Assembly: GCA_963832245.1 (NCBI GenBank)
Contig: CAWHTG010000003.1
Location: forward strand, 806,001 to 870,000
From: JABDBE01 sp963832245
Lineage (GTDB): Bacteria > Acidobacteriota > Terriglobia > Terriglobales > Acidobacteriaceae
Direction of reading: 5' to 3'
DNA: 64,000 nucleotides
The position numbers and the translations under genes are program-made. Within the stretch, counting starts at the first letter, position 1. Each line of letters starts with the position of its first letter. Positions 42,412 through 50,819 of this stretch are shown one piece after another. A model generated the notes under the pieces. That model saw only the letters and a list, made by a program, of their open reading frames with translations, had not been told where the DNA came from and did not search any database.

Positions 42412-43797
42412 CTAGTCGAGCGGCTCTGGCCCTGTGTACTTCAGAATATAAATGCCCCCACTGATGCGGTCGGTCGCGTATATCAGCCCTTTCTCGTCGA
42501 CGATGGCGTGGTTGATCTGGATGGTGTGAGTGGGATTGCCCGGTGGAGTTGGCGGGACAAAGAATCCAATTTCCTTGATTCGGGGAGGAGCATTCGGAAC
42601 CGGTACATCGACCAGGCGGTAGATTCGAATCCCGGCGTTAAAGAAGCTCCCGACGAACGTGTTTTTCAGCTGGGCGGACGTAGAACTGGGAAAATTCGGA
42701 TGTAGATTATGAGCGCCGAACCGCCCACCTCGCGCGCAAAAATCGCCGGCGTTTTCCGGAAGTGGCCCCGTCCCAATGATGACTGGATTTGTTTCCTCGC
42801 GGATGTCCACCAGCCAAACCAATTTTGGCGCATCACCGCATTTGTCCTTCACCGCCTCGTCAGAGACGGTTGCCAGGCCGCGCCCGAACAGGGGCTGCAC
42901 CGTGTGGGTCCAGGCCGGATAAGGTGGAGAGAACTGGAGGCGACTAATAAGTCGCGGAGAAAAACTCTTGGCGCGTCCCGCTCGAACCTCAGCCAGCCCG
43001 GAGATATCCAAAATGATCTGCCCGCCATCCATATAACCCATATAGGCACGATCCTGGCGGTCCGGATAAACCTCCATGTTGTGGGCCCGATAGCCGTCAT
43101 CGATCGGATGCCGCTTCGGTAAGCAATCCGGCAGACATTTATCGGCCTTCTGCGTCCCCGGAAGCCACCACCGGCCCGCCTCGCGTGGGTGCCGGGGATC
43201 GCGGAGGTCCACGACGACGTAAAACTGATCGTCTTTCGGATTCGAAGGATTCGAATCCCCGGTCCCACTCGAAAGGTGAGCGAACTCTCCATCGACAAAC
43301 CATAGCCAGTGCACGCCGCGCGAGTTTGGCCCCGAGGTGTCGAAGAACGAGAGCGCAAGATCCCGCATGCTCCGCGCCTTCTGGATGCGCGCGAGATCTG
43401 AAACATCAAGTACCCACATGCCCGCCGGAGACTGGCCGGGCTTCATCGTCTGATCGGCCACGGCAAGCACGTTTCCCGAAAGACCCAGGGAATTGCAACG
43501 GGTGACGCCCGGCGCCGGAGATGGGAGTTGATTGAGCAATACCGGAGCCTCGGGATGCGTCACGTCGACAATACTCAGGCAAATCTTTTCTCCCTCGTGT
43601 GCAACGTAGAGGATGCGTCGGCCATCGGAACGCTGCTGGATCACCAACCCCTCACCCCCGTCACCGTGGCCATTGAGGTCGCTCTGGCCAACGAGGAGCA
43701 TGTTCTTTTGTTCAGCCGATTCCTGGGCATCGGAGGTTGGGACAAGCATAATGACAGCAAGGAATACAACAACGAGAGGGAGAAAAATTTCACGCAC
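42412..43797 (-). CDS. Secreted LVIVD-repeat propeller protein
   Basis: About 461 residues. GTG 43797 has TGGAGAG upstream and gives a signal peptide (LPLVVVFLAVIMLVPTSDAQ); a TTG at 43857 is the longest frame. LVIVD-like repeats (CLSIVDVTHPEAPVLL, YVVVDLRDPRHPREAG, QIILDISGL) form a probable propeller. Cys pairs (CLPDCLP) suggest disulfides. It ends the catabolic locus on its right side, 88 bases upstream of the AAHS carrier on the same strand. Confidence 0.8.
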   Translation of the reverse strand: MREIFLPLVVVFLAVIMLVPTSDAQESAEQKNMLLVGQSDLNGHGDGGEGLVIQQRSDGRRILYVAHEGEKICLSIVDVTHPEAPVLLNQLPSPAPGVTRCNSLGLSGNVLAVADQTMKPGQSPAGMWVLDVSDLARIQKARSMRDLALSFFDTSGPNSRGVHWLWFVDGEFAHLSSGTGDSNPSNPKDDQFYVVVDLRDPRHPREAGRWWLPGTQKADKCLPDCLPKRHPIDDGYRAHNMEVYPDRQDRAYMGYMDGGQIILDISGLAEVRAGRAKSFSPRLISRLQFSPPYPAWTHTVQPLFGRGLATVSDEAVKDKCGDAPKLVWLVDIREETNPVIIGTGPLPENAGDFCARGGRFGAHNLHPNFPSSTSAQLKNTFVGSFFNAGIRIYRLVDVPVPNAPPRIKEIGFFVPPTPPGNPTHTIQINHAIVDEKGLIYATDRISGGIYILKYTGPEPLD

Positions 43798-44146
43798 GGT
43801 GGCTGCTCTCCATTGAATGAGAGTTTTCAGATGATCAATACGCCGACTTGGAACCAATGTTGACAGACGCGTAGGGTGTCACCCTCTGGTTGCGACAGTC
43901 AAGAGCTTTCTTATGCAGATGCGGATTGAAGGTTAGATGCCGACCGAAAGTGTGGGGGACGACCATTGTCAGCAGCCGCACACCATACTTTTCTTTCCCC
44001 CAATTCTCAATGACTTTAAGCTAGGCGGAGCCGCTTGAATCAGGGAAAATGGTTTCCTACAGGTAGGAGTCGCCCCAATCCTGTCGATTCTCAGACTGCG
44101 CTACCATTTCACACTTCGTCGACCTAGCCTTTTAAATTAGACCTTT
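43798..44146. other. Gap upstream of the LVIVD gene
   Basis: Mostly non-coding. It should hold the promoter for the LVIVD-MFS-M24 run, but no operator palindrome of the regulon type is visible. Confidence 0.4.
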
Positions 44147-44362
44147 TGTCGAAGCGCATTCTCGAAAAAGGTTGAGCATCACGCGGCAGCGGTTGCGCTC
44201 TGGTTCGCCTACTACAACTTCTGCCGCGTTCATCAAACGCTGCGCGTTACTCCCGCGATGGAAGCTGGCCTCGCCGCTCACGTGTGGAGCATCGAAGAAC
44301 TAATAGCGCTGCTGCCGGAACCTACGCCGACGAAACGCGGCCATTACGCAAAAAAAGATTAA
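44147..44362 (+). pseudogene. C-terminal remnant of an IS1-like DDE transposase
   Basis: A 71-codon frame reads AFSKKVEHHAAAVALWFAYY, then NFCRVHQTLRVTPAMEAGLA and ends RGHYAKKD-stop. This is the C-terminus of the IS1-type transposases common in these genomes. A stop precedes the frame and no start or catalytic core exists. A related fragment of the central part lies at 62821. Confidence 0.75.
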
Positions 44363-44406
44363 TTGCCTTGACTGGCGCAGATCGGCGTTTCTACAATACC
44401 TCCTCG

Positions 44407-44565
44407 ATGACGCCAGATGAACGCGAAGAAATGAATCGGCTATGCAGACTGATTCAGGACGAAAAAGACCACCAGAAATTTTCACTACTCCTCGCCAAAC
44501 TGATCGAACTAATTGGCCGCAAAGAACGCCGCCTCGAAGAAAACGATAAAAAAAATTCAAACTGA
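44407..44565 (+). CDS. Small helical hypothetical protein
   Basis: 52 residues from ATG 44407 (MTPDEREEMNRLCRLIQDEK), highly charged, predicted as two helices. The frame extends back to 44284 through the transposase remnant, which argues for the internal start. Resembles short acidobacterial proteins of unknown role. Confidence 0.5.
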   Translation: MTPDEREEMNRLCRLIQDEKDHQKFSLLLAKLIELIGRKERRLEENDKKNSN

Positions 44566-44575
44566 CCCACTACCC

Positions 44576-44683
44576 GTGCTGGCAATCGTGGCGGGAATTC
44601 TGGTGGCGCGTCACCTGAAGACTGCGGAGGACTTGTTCGGAGGGCCGCAGGGCCGTGCTTTGAGAATGTTGATTCGGATTTAA
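44576..44683 (+). CDS. Possible 35-residue peptide
   Basis: GTG-started ORF LAIVAGILVARHLKTAEDLF with a short tail; hydrophobic first half. It could be a tiny membrane peptide or a truncated relic. Confidence 0.25.
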   Translation: MLAIVAGILVARHLKTAEDLFGGPQGRALRMLIRI

Positions 44684-44768
44684 TGCCTTAGAAAACACTA
44701 TCGCCGCTTACCGCATCTGATATGACGCCACGTTGTCTGGGTTGGCCTTCTCGGGTCGGTCTGCTCCT

Positions 44769-45116
44769 ATGGCGAAGTCTGTCTTAGTGGTTGATGACAA
44801 CGCGGCGATTCGTCATGCGCTCTGCGAAGTATTCACGTCCGAGGCGGGCTTTGACGTATGCGGGGAAGCAGAGAACGGGCGAGAGGCGATTGAAAAGGCT
44901 CAGGCGTTCAAGCCTGACTTGATTGTGATGGACTTGTCAATGCCCGTGATGAACGGGATAGATGCCGCCCACGCTCTGAAAACGTTGATGCCCATGGTGC
45001 CAGTCATCATGTTCAGCGAGTACAGCGATGTGTTCTCTGAGCAGGAAGCTCGGTCCGCAGGCGTATCCGCTTTGGTCTCAAAGTCTGAGCATGTGTCTTT
45101 TTTGATTGAGAAATGA
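44769..45116 (+). CDS. Single-domain response regulator (REC)
   Basis: 115 residues with only a receiver domain. Acidic pocket Asp9-Asp10 (VVDDN), phosphoacceptor Asp55 (LIVMDLSMPVMNG), Ser/Thr position MFSEY and Lys106 (LVSKSEH) are all present. No output domain, so it acts by protein-protein contact or as a phosphate sink. No histidine kinase in the window. ATG 44769 was chosen over 44733 because MAKSVLVVDD is the usual start. Confidence 0.88.
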   Translation: MAKSVLVVDDNAAIRHALCEVFTSEAGFDVCGEAENGREAIEKAQAFKPDLIVMDLSMPVMNGIDAAHALKTLMPMVPVIMFSEYSDVFSEQEARSAGVSALVSKSEHVSFLIEK

Positions 45117-45146
45117 TAGCTGCGCAATCATCTTTTATCCGTTTGC

Positions 45147-46018
45147 ACAAGGCACCGTCACCTACAGGCGAGGCGCAACGATGTTAAAAGTAACACGTCC
45201 TGTTTTACTAACTTTCGAGGGTGCAAATCCGCATTTATTACGGTTCGATGGAGTCCGCGCAGGAGTGCCCAGCGTGCGGAGAGCGGTTCGCGCCCGCACA
45301 AGAAACGCGGCATAGCAGGGACACGACGCACACCTCTTAGGTTGCGTCGGGCGTAGATTTTGGTTTGCGTGGGTGATGAGCGCAAACGTGGGACGTAAAC
45401 TCTTTGTCGCGGCGTGACTCAAAGTTCCGCATCATTGCGTCGAAATTCTCGCCGGTAGGCGGGCCAGGAGGGTTGAAGACCCATCCACATTGGGAACAGC
45501 CCCAACCACGAAAGCGCGGTTGGTCAATCCACACCATCTCGCGCTGCATCGCGGGAGTATATACCGAGCGCCACAGAGGTTGAAGGCACTTCGAGTTTGC
45601 TCAAGCAGTCATTTGCTGATGTTCCCTGCAATCTTCCCAACACCCGGGACGCAACTGACGATTCTCTTCACGCTCGCTATCGAACGCAAGGCAAAGCTCG
45701 GCGATTAGGTGCTTCAGTTTTCCTGAATCCGTTTCCTTACTAGCTTGTTCGGCCAAATACATTTGGTGTGGCGTCATGGGTTAAATTCCCCTTTTGGGAA
45801 ATTCTCCCAAACTACTCAATCACGCGTCTGAGCAAATTTGCACACTGTCGCGGCTTGGAGCAACTGGAATGGGTCGATCCCTATTTCGCGGGCTATCCCT
45901 CCCTACGTGACGTACGTCAGTTTTCGCAAGGAACCGTCGCCCAAGAGGGCGCGGCGGAAGGATGGAAAAGTAACAACACCAGTTTACTAGCTTTTCGACG
46001 GTCCAAATCTGTACAGGA
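45147..46018. repeat. Two diverged copies of an ~90-base block
   Basis: 45147-45238 and 45927-46018 share CAAGG-ACCGTC, AAAAGTAACA, TTTACTA-CTTT-CGA-GGT and CAAATC in the same order. Both can be read as K-V-T-x-P-V...F-[DE]-G-x-N; the second copy has a stop in that frame. Probably relics of one family of short gene or leader. Confidence 0.4.
45337..45549 (-). CDS. Small conserved-type hypothetical protein
   Basis: 70 residues beginning MQREMVWIDQPRFRGWGC, with a C-x2-C (GCSQCGWVF), then GPPTGENFDAMMRNFE and a C-x2-H (HVCAHH). One zinc finger is plausible. No membrane or signal segment. Isolated. Confidence 0.55.
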   Translation of the reverse strand: MQREMVWIDQPRFRGWGCSQCGWVFNPPGPPTGENFDAMMRNFESRRDKEFTSHVCAHHPRKPKSTPDAT

Positions 46019-46677
46019 AGTCTAGCGACAGAAAGACCCGCGTCTTAAGGAGCCATCCAAGAACAACGCGGGTCAGCAGGGTGATACTTTCAAAGTGTAC
46101 GCCTTCCGAACATGGAATGTCGGTAGTGTCTGAAATCTGCGTTGAACCATAAAGGCCCAGATGCCCGGTCAAATGGCGGTTCCGCCCCTGCTACCTGTTC
46201 CCCGAGTCTGAGCTGTCCTGCGGAAACTGTGGTCACGATTGCTCAGTTTTCTCCCGCTCTATATGGGATATTAAGAACGGAAAACACCCGATGGCCCGTA
46301 TCATTCCAGAGGCCGCGTGGAGAGCTTGGGGAACTTCGGGAAGCCGACTGGAGAATTGGGCACAGTTGAGCGAGCTAACGAAGATGACGCGGTCGTCAAA
46401 TGGGATGACGACGGTCGAACGAGACGCCACCAACCGTCGCTCCGGAAGGCGTAGCCTGCAACAATGCTGGGCTCGGCGGGGATGGGAATAGGGGTGTGGA
46501 AGAACGGCCTTCCCGCTTCTCAACTCTTTGGAAACGCAACTAAATAAAATCTTGCGTTCTTTTTGGTGACTGATGTCATAATTAGTGACAGCCTTCCTTA
46601 CTTCATTCATCTTGGCTTCATTCTTCATTAAGCTGCATTTTTGCGGCGACCTTTCTTTCTGAGCATCTAGTCTACTT
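45550..46677. other. Gene-poor 1.1 kb
   Basis: No ORF here shows credible protein-like composition. It holds the second copy of the 90-base block noted above; otherwise nothing recognised. Confidence 0.45.
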
Positions 46678-47334
46678 ATGGGCGTTAAGAAACAACGCGA
46701 GTTTGACCCCAACACATTTCTTGCCACCATCGGCGAGGGAAGGAAGATTGTGCCTTTTGAAAAGAACCAAATCGTCTTCGCGCAAGGGGATGCGGCTGAC
46801 GCAGTGTTTTATATCCGAAGCGGCAAGGTGAAGTTGACGGTCGTGTCCAACAATGGGAAAGAAGCGACCATAGGCATCTTGGGTGAGAAGAACTTTTTTG
46901 GTGAAGGTTGCCTTGCGGGTCAGCCGCTCCGCATGGCTGCTGCGACCGCAATGACTAATTGCGAGTTTCTGCGCATTGAGAAGAAGGCGATGATGCAGGC
47001 TCTCCACCGAGAACACGCTTTGTCCGACCTGTTCGTCGCTTATTTGCTTACGCGGAACATCCGATACGAAGAGGATTTAGTTGACCAGCTTTTCAATTCC
47101 AGCGAAAAAAGACTGGCTCGGATTCTGCTCTTGCTTGCTCATTTCGGAAAGGAAGGCTTGCCCGAAACTGTAATCCCCAAAATCAGTCAGGAGACCCTCG
47201 CAGAGATGATAGGCACAACCCGGTCGCGGGTCAGCCATTTCATGAACAACTTCAGGAAATTGGGCTTCGTCGATTATGACGGGAGCGGACTGAAAGTCCA
47301 CAGTTCACTTCTCAACATTGTTCTCCACGACTAG
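46678..47334 (+). CDS. Crp/Fnr-family transcriptional regulator
   Basis: 218 residues. Cyclic-nucleotide-binding-type beta-roll at ~20-115 (FEKNQIVFAQGDAADAVFYI, GKVKLTV, FFGEGCLAGQPLR), a long dimer helix, and a winged HTH at ~165-205 (SQETLAEMIGTTRSRVSHFM). The cAMP-site FGE is present but the Arg-Ser following it is not, so the effector is uncertain. No Fnr-type Cys cluster. It precedes the YciF/BON stress group, which it could control. Confidence 0.88.
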   Translation: MGVKKQREFDPNTFLATIGEGRKIVPFEKNQIVFAQGDAADAVFYIRSGKVKLTVVSNNGKEATIGILGEKNFFGEGCLAGQPLRMAAATAMTNCEFLRIEKKAMMQALHREHALSDLFVAYLLTRNIRYEEDLVDQLFNSSEKRLARILLLLAHFGKEGLPETVIPKISQETLAEMIGTTRSRVSHFMNNFRKLGFVDYDGSGLKVHSSLLNIVLHD

Positions 47335-47370
47335 CTTCCGGCCGCCGAAATCCCAGCGGCGATGAGCAAA

Positions 47371-47574
47371 TCAGATACTTGGTGAATCTAATCCGGAGAG
47401 CGGCACTATTTTCGTCGCGACCAGCACCTCTAACAGAGTTGCCGTGTTACGAACGTTTGCCGAGATGGTGACAAGTGCTTCTGAGACGAAGGGATGCGCT
47501 TCCGCCAGCGAGTCAAGACGGTCGCTCACGCCGTAGAGTTGCTGAATTTCGTGCAGAATCGCCTTCGGATGCAT
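47371..47574 (-). CDS. Small hypothetical protein
   Basis: 67 residues (MHPKAILHEIQQLYGVSDRL ... VATKIVPLSG). Helical with no charge bias typical of a shadow frame. Convergent with the Crp gene. Family unknown to me. Confidence 0.5.
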   Translation of the reverse strand: MHPKAILHEIQQLYGVSDRLDSLAEAHPFVSEALVTISANVRNTATLLEVLVATKIVPLSGLDSPSI

Positions 47575-47650
47575 CGGATACGCCGCTTTCCTCAGAAGCC
47601 CCTACGAAGAGGACATTTCAGGTGGGCTGATATAGTTCAGGGACCTGAAA

Positions 47651-47685
47651 GAGGGTTCGAGACTCCTCTCCATATTCGAACCCTC
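47651..47685. other. Strong hairpin
   Basis: GAGGGTTCGA/TCGAACCCTC, a perfect 10-bp stem with a 15-nt loop. No T-run follows. The arms resemble tRNA T-arm sequence, but no tRNA can be folded around it. Confidence 0.4.
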
Positions 47686-47745
47686 ATAAAATGCCGCAAA
47701 GAATTGGGGTCAAACAACATGGTCACATTCATCGTCGTGACCGCC

Positions 47746-47826
47746 CTAGCCGCGCCAACGTGAGTATCCCCAGCCCCCGCCACCGAACAACAACAGCACC
47801 ACAAGAACTATCAATACGGTTTCCAT
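47746..47826 (-). CDS. DUF3309-like tiny membrane peptide
   Basis: 26 residues: METVLIVLVVLLLFGGGG then WGYSRWRG. One hydrophobic helix, a Gly run and a basic end, the pattern of DUF3309 proteins. Ribosome site GGAGG with a 7-base spacer before ATG 47826. Role unknown; related peptides occur near stress genes. Confidence 0.7.
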   Translation of the reverse strand: METVLIVLVVLLLFGGGGWGYSRWRG

Positions 47827-48091
47827 TTTAGACCTCCACTGTAATGAGGAAGCTGGACTGGCCTTTGTAACAGTCGTCTCACTTCTTCACTATGCACCAT
47901 GATAGAAGTGGCGAAGATGGATGTCTGGTCACAACAGACCAGTCTGAACAACCCCAACTCATCATGGAACAGTGGAAACCCATACGAGGTCTCAGACCCT
48001 ATCGCAGCAGATTGAGCTGGCCCCATCTTGTCACATTTCGTGCGTATCGACCCACAGTGTTACCATTCCACTGTCCGCTTGTGAGGGTCGT

Positions 48092-48217
48092 ATGCCTCTA
48101 AAGCCCCGCCGCGAAACTCCTATCGAGCGCATCTTTCGTGAAGTGACGGGCCGTAAAATGCCGCCAGCCATTAAGCGCATCCTGCTACGTAAACCAGCCG
48201 TCAAAGGGAAATCGTGA
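48092..48217 (+). CDS. Small basic hypothetical protein
   Basis: 41 residues, MPLKPRRETPIERIFREVTG and a Lys/Arg-rich tail. ATG 48092 is preceded by GAGGGT. The frame extends upstream to 47972 but that part is not protein-like. Confidence 0.35.
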   Translation: MPLKPRRETPIERIFREVTGRKMPPAIKRILLRKPAVKGKS

Positions 48218-48250
48218 TATAACGTTCGCCTTCCCCTAGACAACGGCTAG

Positions 48251-48613
48251 TTATGCGGCCTTCTTTCCTGCCTTCAACTTCGCCCACCTGGCCCGCTGTG
48301 CGGCCGCGATTTTCCTGCGGGCTGAGACGGACATAATATGTTTCGCAGGAGTCGAGGCCGTCGCTTTCGGTGTCCCCAGTACTGCTTGCTGCGATTCCTT
48401 GCGGGTCTTCGCCCAACGCGCTCTCTGTGCGGCTGCGACTTTCTTACGGGCGGCAACACTCATCTTGCGGCGTTTGCGCCCTGTGGTGGGTTTAGACTTC
48501 CCGGCGTACACATTTACAAAAGCTGCAAGAGCTGCATTCAGTCCTGACAACTCTCGCTCCACCCGGTCTCGTTCCTTCTTCAACTGCTGCATAATCCCAG
48601 ACAAGTTTGCCAT
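48251..48613 (-). CDS. AARRK-repeat family protein (intact copy)
   Basis: 120 residues. N-terminal coiled coil (MQQLKKERDRVERELSGLNA), Lys/Arg-rich linker, and two copies of MSVAARKKVAAAQRARWAK, the second SVSARRKIAAAQRARWAK. The repeats resemble basic, histone H1-like or DNA-binding tails. Broken relatives lie at 57303 and 62614, so this is a scattered family. ATG 48613 begins the coiled coil; the frame extends to 48769. Likely a nucleoid or regulatory protein, by composition only. Confidence 0.7.
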   Translation of the reverse strand: MANLSGIMQQLKKERDRVERELSGLNAALAAFVNVYAGKSKPTTGRKRRKMSVAARKKVAAAQRARWAKTRKESQQAVLGTPKATASTPAKHIMSVSARRKIAAAQRARWAKLKAGKKAA

Positions 48614-48751
48614 TGATCCCCTCGATTTAGACAGCGGGGGATATTGTATACGAGTGGAATGATCTGACGTTTGGGTCCGTAAGCGGTGTACTGGCCTTTC
48701 GTAACTTGATCCAGAGATGACGAAAGGACTACACACGCTCTGGAGGCCCTG

Positions 48752-49036
48752 ATGAGACCAGCAGCGCAAGAGCGATGGCTTGTTTGCTACGACCTCGAAT
48801 GCTTTGCGACAAATGTTCTTGCGTACTCGGAGTTGATGTTGGACCCAGTGAATCGTGAGAGGGTCCTTGAACTCGCCCAGATGGCTGCCAAAAATGCCGA
48901 GCGCGTCGTCGAACTGGTGCAGCGGTTGCGCTTCGGGACTATCTTAGAGGGCGAAATACCTCCGGAAATATCCGAGGGAATCTGGCCCGAACTCTCGCCA
49001 CCACTCAGAACGGGGAGATCGCCTCGCCCCTGTTGA
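48752..49036 (+). CDS. Hypothetical protein
   Basis: 94 residues with a helical first part (NVLAYSELMLDPVNRERVLE, LAQMAAKNAERVVELVQRLR), like a dimerisation helix pair of histidine-kinase type, then a Pro-rich tail. No catalytic domain. Family uncertain. Confidence 0.4.
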   Translation: MRPAAQERWLVCYDLECFATNVLAYSELMLDPVNRERVLELAQMAAKNAERVVELVQRLRFGTILEGEIPPEISEGIWPELSPPLRTGRSPRPC

Positions 49037-49043
49037 GGACTCC

Positions 49044-49415
49044 ATGCAAAGAGATACCCCATTTCCGATCCCCCTTGACAAAAGAAAACCGCAAGGGCGT
49101 GCGAACCTCGCCGAAAAACAAAAGGCAGATGTTCAAACTAGTAACGGAACAAAAATGACAAACTCAAAATACCTGGATACGGATCGCCCAACGACAGCAG
49201 AGGATTGGCTCAAATCACTGCCTGCAATTTTTCGGCAAGGAGATGTGTATATTCAAGAGTATAAAGACGGGAAATGTAGCTTGATGAAGCTCATTCTCGG
49301 GTTGAAAAATTTGGAAGACATGGTGCATCAAGGACTCAACTTGTTAGTCCAAGATTATGAAGCATACAAAAAGCCGCCTTCAATGGGCGGCTCAGACAAA
49401 TCAAAGTTAGGCTAG
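49044..49415 (+). CDS. Hypothetical protein
   Basis: 123 residues; the N-terminal ~37 look disordered and ATG 49155 (MTNSKYLDTDRPTTAEDW) could be the real start. The rest is helical (LKSLPAIFRQGDVYIQEYKD, LGLKNLEDMVHQGLNLLVQD). Its last codons overlap a hairpin GCCGCC/GGCGGC preceded by A-run, which would terminate minus-strand transcripts. Confidence 0.45.
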   Translation: MQRDTPFPIPLDKRKPQGRANLAEKQKADVQTSNGTKMTNSKYLDTDRPTTAEDWLKSLPAIFRQGDVYIQEYKDGKCSLMKLILGLKNLEDMVHQGLNLLVQDYEAYKKPPSMGGSDKSKLG

Positions 49416-49463
49416 TTCGTTTTCCGTACAAGCGAATTGCTGTTCTGGGAGAAGTTTCAGTAG

Positions 49464-49736
49464 ATGAAGGCAGTGGCAATAAAGAAGGGGCAGGCCCGCG
49501 AGAAAACAGCCGGTTTGAAGGAAATGGGAACGCTTCGGTGTGACGGTTGCGGCGAGGAATTTGTCATTGGTCACGATCCGGCAGTCGCGGATAAGAGGTT
49601 TGCCGAGAAACAAGCAGGTTGGCTTTTACGAAATTGCGGCATACGGAACGGTTTGCGCCTTCGCCAAGGAACTCGGAGAGACGGAACAGAACTCTTTGCT
49701 GAACGAAACTCTCGAAGAAGAAAAAGAAACCGATGA
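49464..49736 (+). pseudogene. Zinc-ribbon gene truncated by the YciF-tail duplication
   Basis: The first ~53 residues carry a CDGCGEEFVIGHDPAVADKR motif, a small zinc-ribbon protein. At base 49626 the sequence switches to the duplicated 3' part of the yciF-like gene in another frame, giving a nonsense tail. The original C-terminus is lost. Confidence 0.6.
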
Positions 49737-49941
49737 GAATCTCACTCAACTTGCTCAGCAGATCAATACGCAAGCGAATGAAGGTGAGGAAAAAGGGAAA
49801 GAAGAGGCGGCGGGCAAGAAGAAGTCCAGGCGCGTGGCATAGTCCGTCACTGTATTGCAAAGGAACGTCCTGAGGCGGGCAACTCAGGGCGTTAGTTTTC
49901 TTCCAATCTTATCGGGGCTACTTCTTCAGGGATACATAAGT
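49626..49941. repeat. 316-bp direct repeat, copy 1 (truncated yciF tail plus terminator)
   Basis: Identical to 50389-50704 except A/G at 49934/50697. It carries the last ~72 codons of the YciF-like gene and its terminator, without the start. Confidence 0.9.
49864..49902 (+). terminator. Rho-independent terminator, duplicated copy
   Basis: AACGTCCTGAG/CTCAGGGCGTT stem (one G-U) with 8-nt loop followed by AGTTTTCTT. Confidence 0.7.
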
Positions 49942-50059
49942 TGAAGCAACAGGACCAAGGCGGTCAGCGTCGAGCTTCCTAAAGCTTCATTGGGTCCCGG
50001 CCCAGATTGGCGGGACCTATTTCATGCGGAACTCATCGAAAATCATTTCAGGAGGAAAC

Positions 50060-50605
50060 ATGCCAAACGATAGCTTGAAAAAACTGTATGTAGAGGAATT
50101 GAAGGATTTGTACAGCGCCGAGAATCAACTGGTCAAAGCGCTGCCCAAGATGGCCAGGGCCGCATCGTCGGATGAGCTACGGAAGGGATTTGAAGAGCAT
50201 CTGGAACAGACCAAGGGTCACGTACAACGTCTGGAAAAGATTTTCCAGGCTTTGGGAGAAAGTCCTAAGGGAAAGAAATGCAAGGGCATGGAAGGTTTGG
50301 TGGAGGAAGGCTCGGAAGTGATGGAGGAGGACTTCGAGGGCAGCCTGCTGGACGCGGCGCTTATTGGCGCGGCACAACGGGTCGAGCATTACGAAATTGC
50401 GGCATACGGAACGGTTTGCGCCTTCGCCAAGGAACTCGGAGAGACGGAACAGAACTCTTTGCTGAACGAAACTCTCGAAGAAGAAAAAGAAACCGATGAG
50501 AATCTCACTCAACTTGCTCAGCAGATCAATACGCAAGCGAATGAAGGTGAGGAAAAAGGGAAAGAAGAGGCGGCGGGCAAGAAGAAGTCCAGGCGCGTGG
50601 CATAG
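50060..50605 (+). CDS. YciE/YciF-type ferritin-like (DUF892) stress protein
   Basis: 181 residues, four-helix-bundle fold. MPNDSLKKLYVEELKDLYSA, the Glu-rich helices (FEEHLEQTKGHVQRLEKIF) and HYEIAAYGTVCAFAKELGET fit DUF892, linked to stress and ferroxidase-like chemistry. Helices carry the Glu/His spacing of a di-iron site. The C-terminal 25 residues are Lys/Glu-rich. ATG 50060 follows AGGAGG (spacer 5). Its 3' part is duplicated upstream. Confidence 0.9.
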   Translation: MPNDSLKKLYVEELKDLYSAENQLVKALPKMARAASSDELRKGFEEHLEQTKGHVQRLEKIFQALGESPKGKKCKGMEGLVEEGSEVMEEDFEGSLLDAALIGAAQRVEHYEIAAYGTVCAFAKELGETEQNSLLNETLEEEKETDENLTQLAQQINTQANEGEEKGKEEAAGKKKSRRVA

Positions 50606-50704
50606 TCCGTCACTGTATTGCAAAGGAACGTCCTGAGGCGGGCAACTCAGGGCGTTAGTTTTCTTCCAATCTTATCGGGGCTACTTCTTCAGGGATGCAT
50701 AAGT
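50389..50704. repeat. 316-bp direct repeat, copy 2 (in the intact gene)
   Basis: Partner of the copy at 49626-49941, offset 763 bases. Confidence 0.9.
50627..50665 (+). terminator. Rho-independent terminator of the YciF-like gene
   Basis: Same stem as at 49864, 22 bases after the stop codon, followed by TTTTCTT. Confidence 0.8.
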
Positions 50705-50819
50705 ACAGTATGGACGTTAGTTACGTATCGTCAATTCTCTTATACGGTTGGTTGGTCACTATGACGACACGATTGATATTGCTTCCGCAGTTATAGTGGC
50801 AACCCAAGAAGGAGGACAA

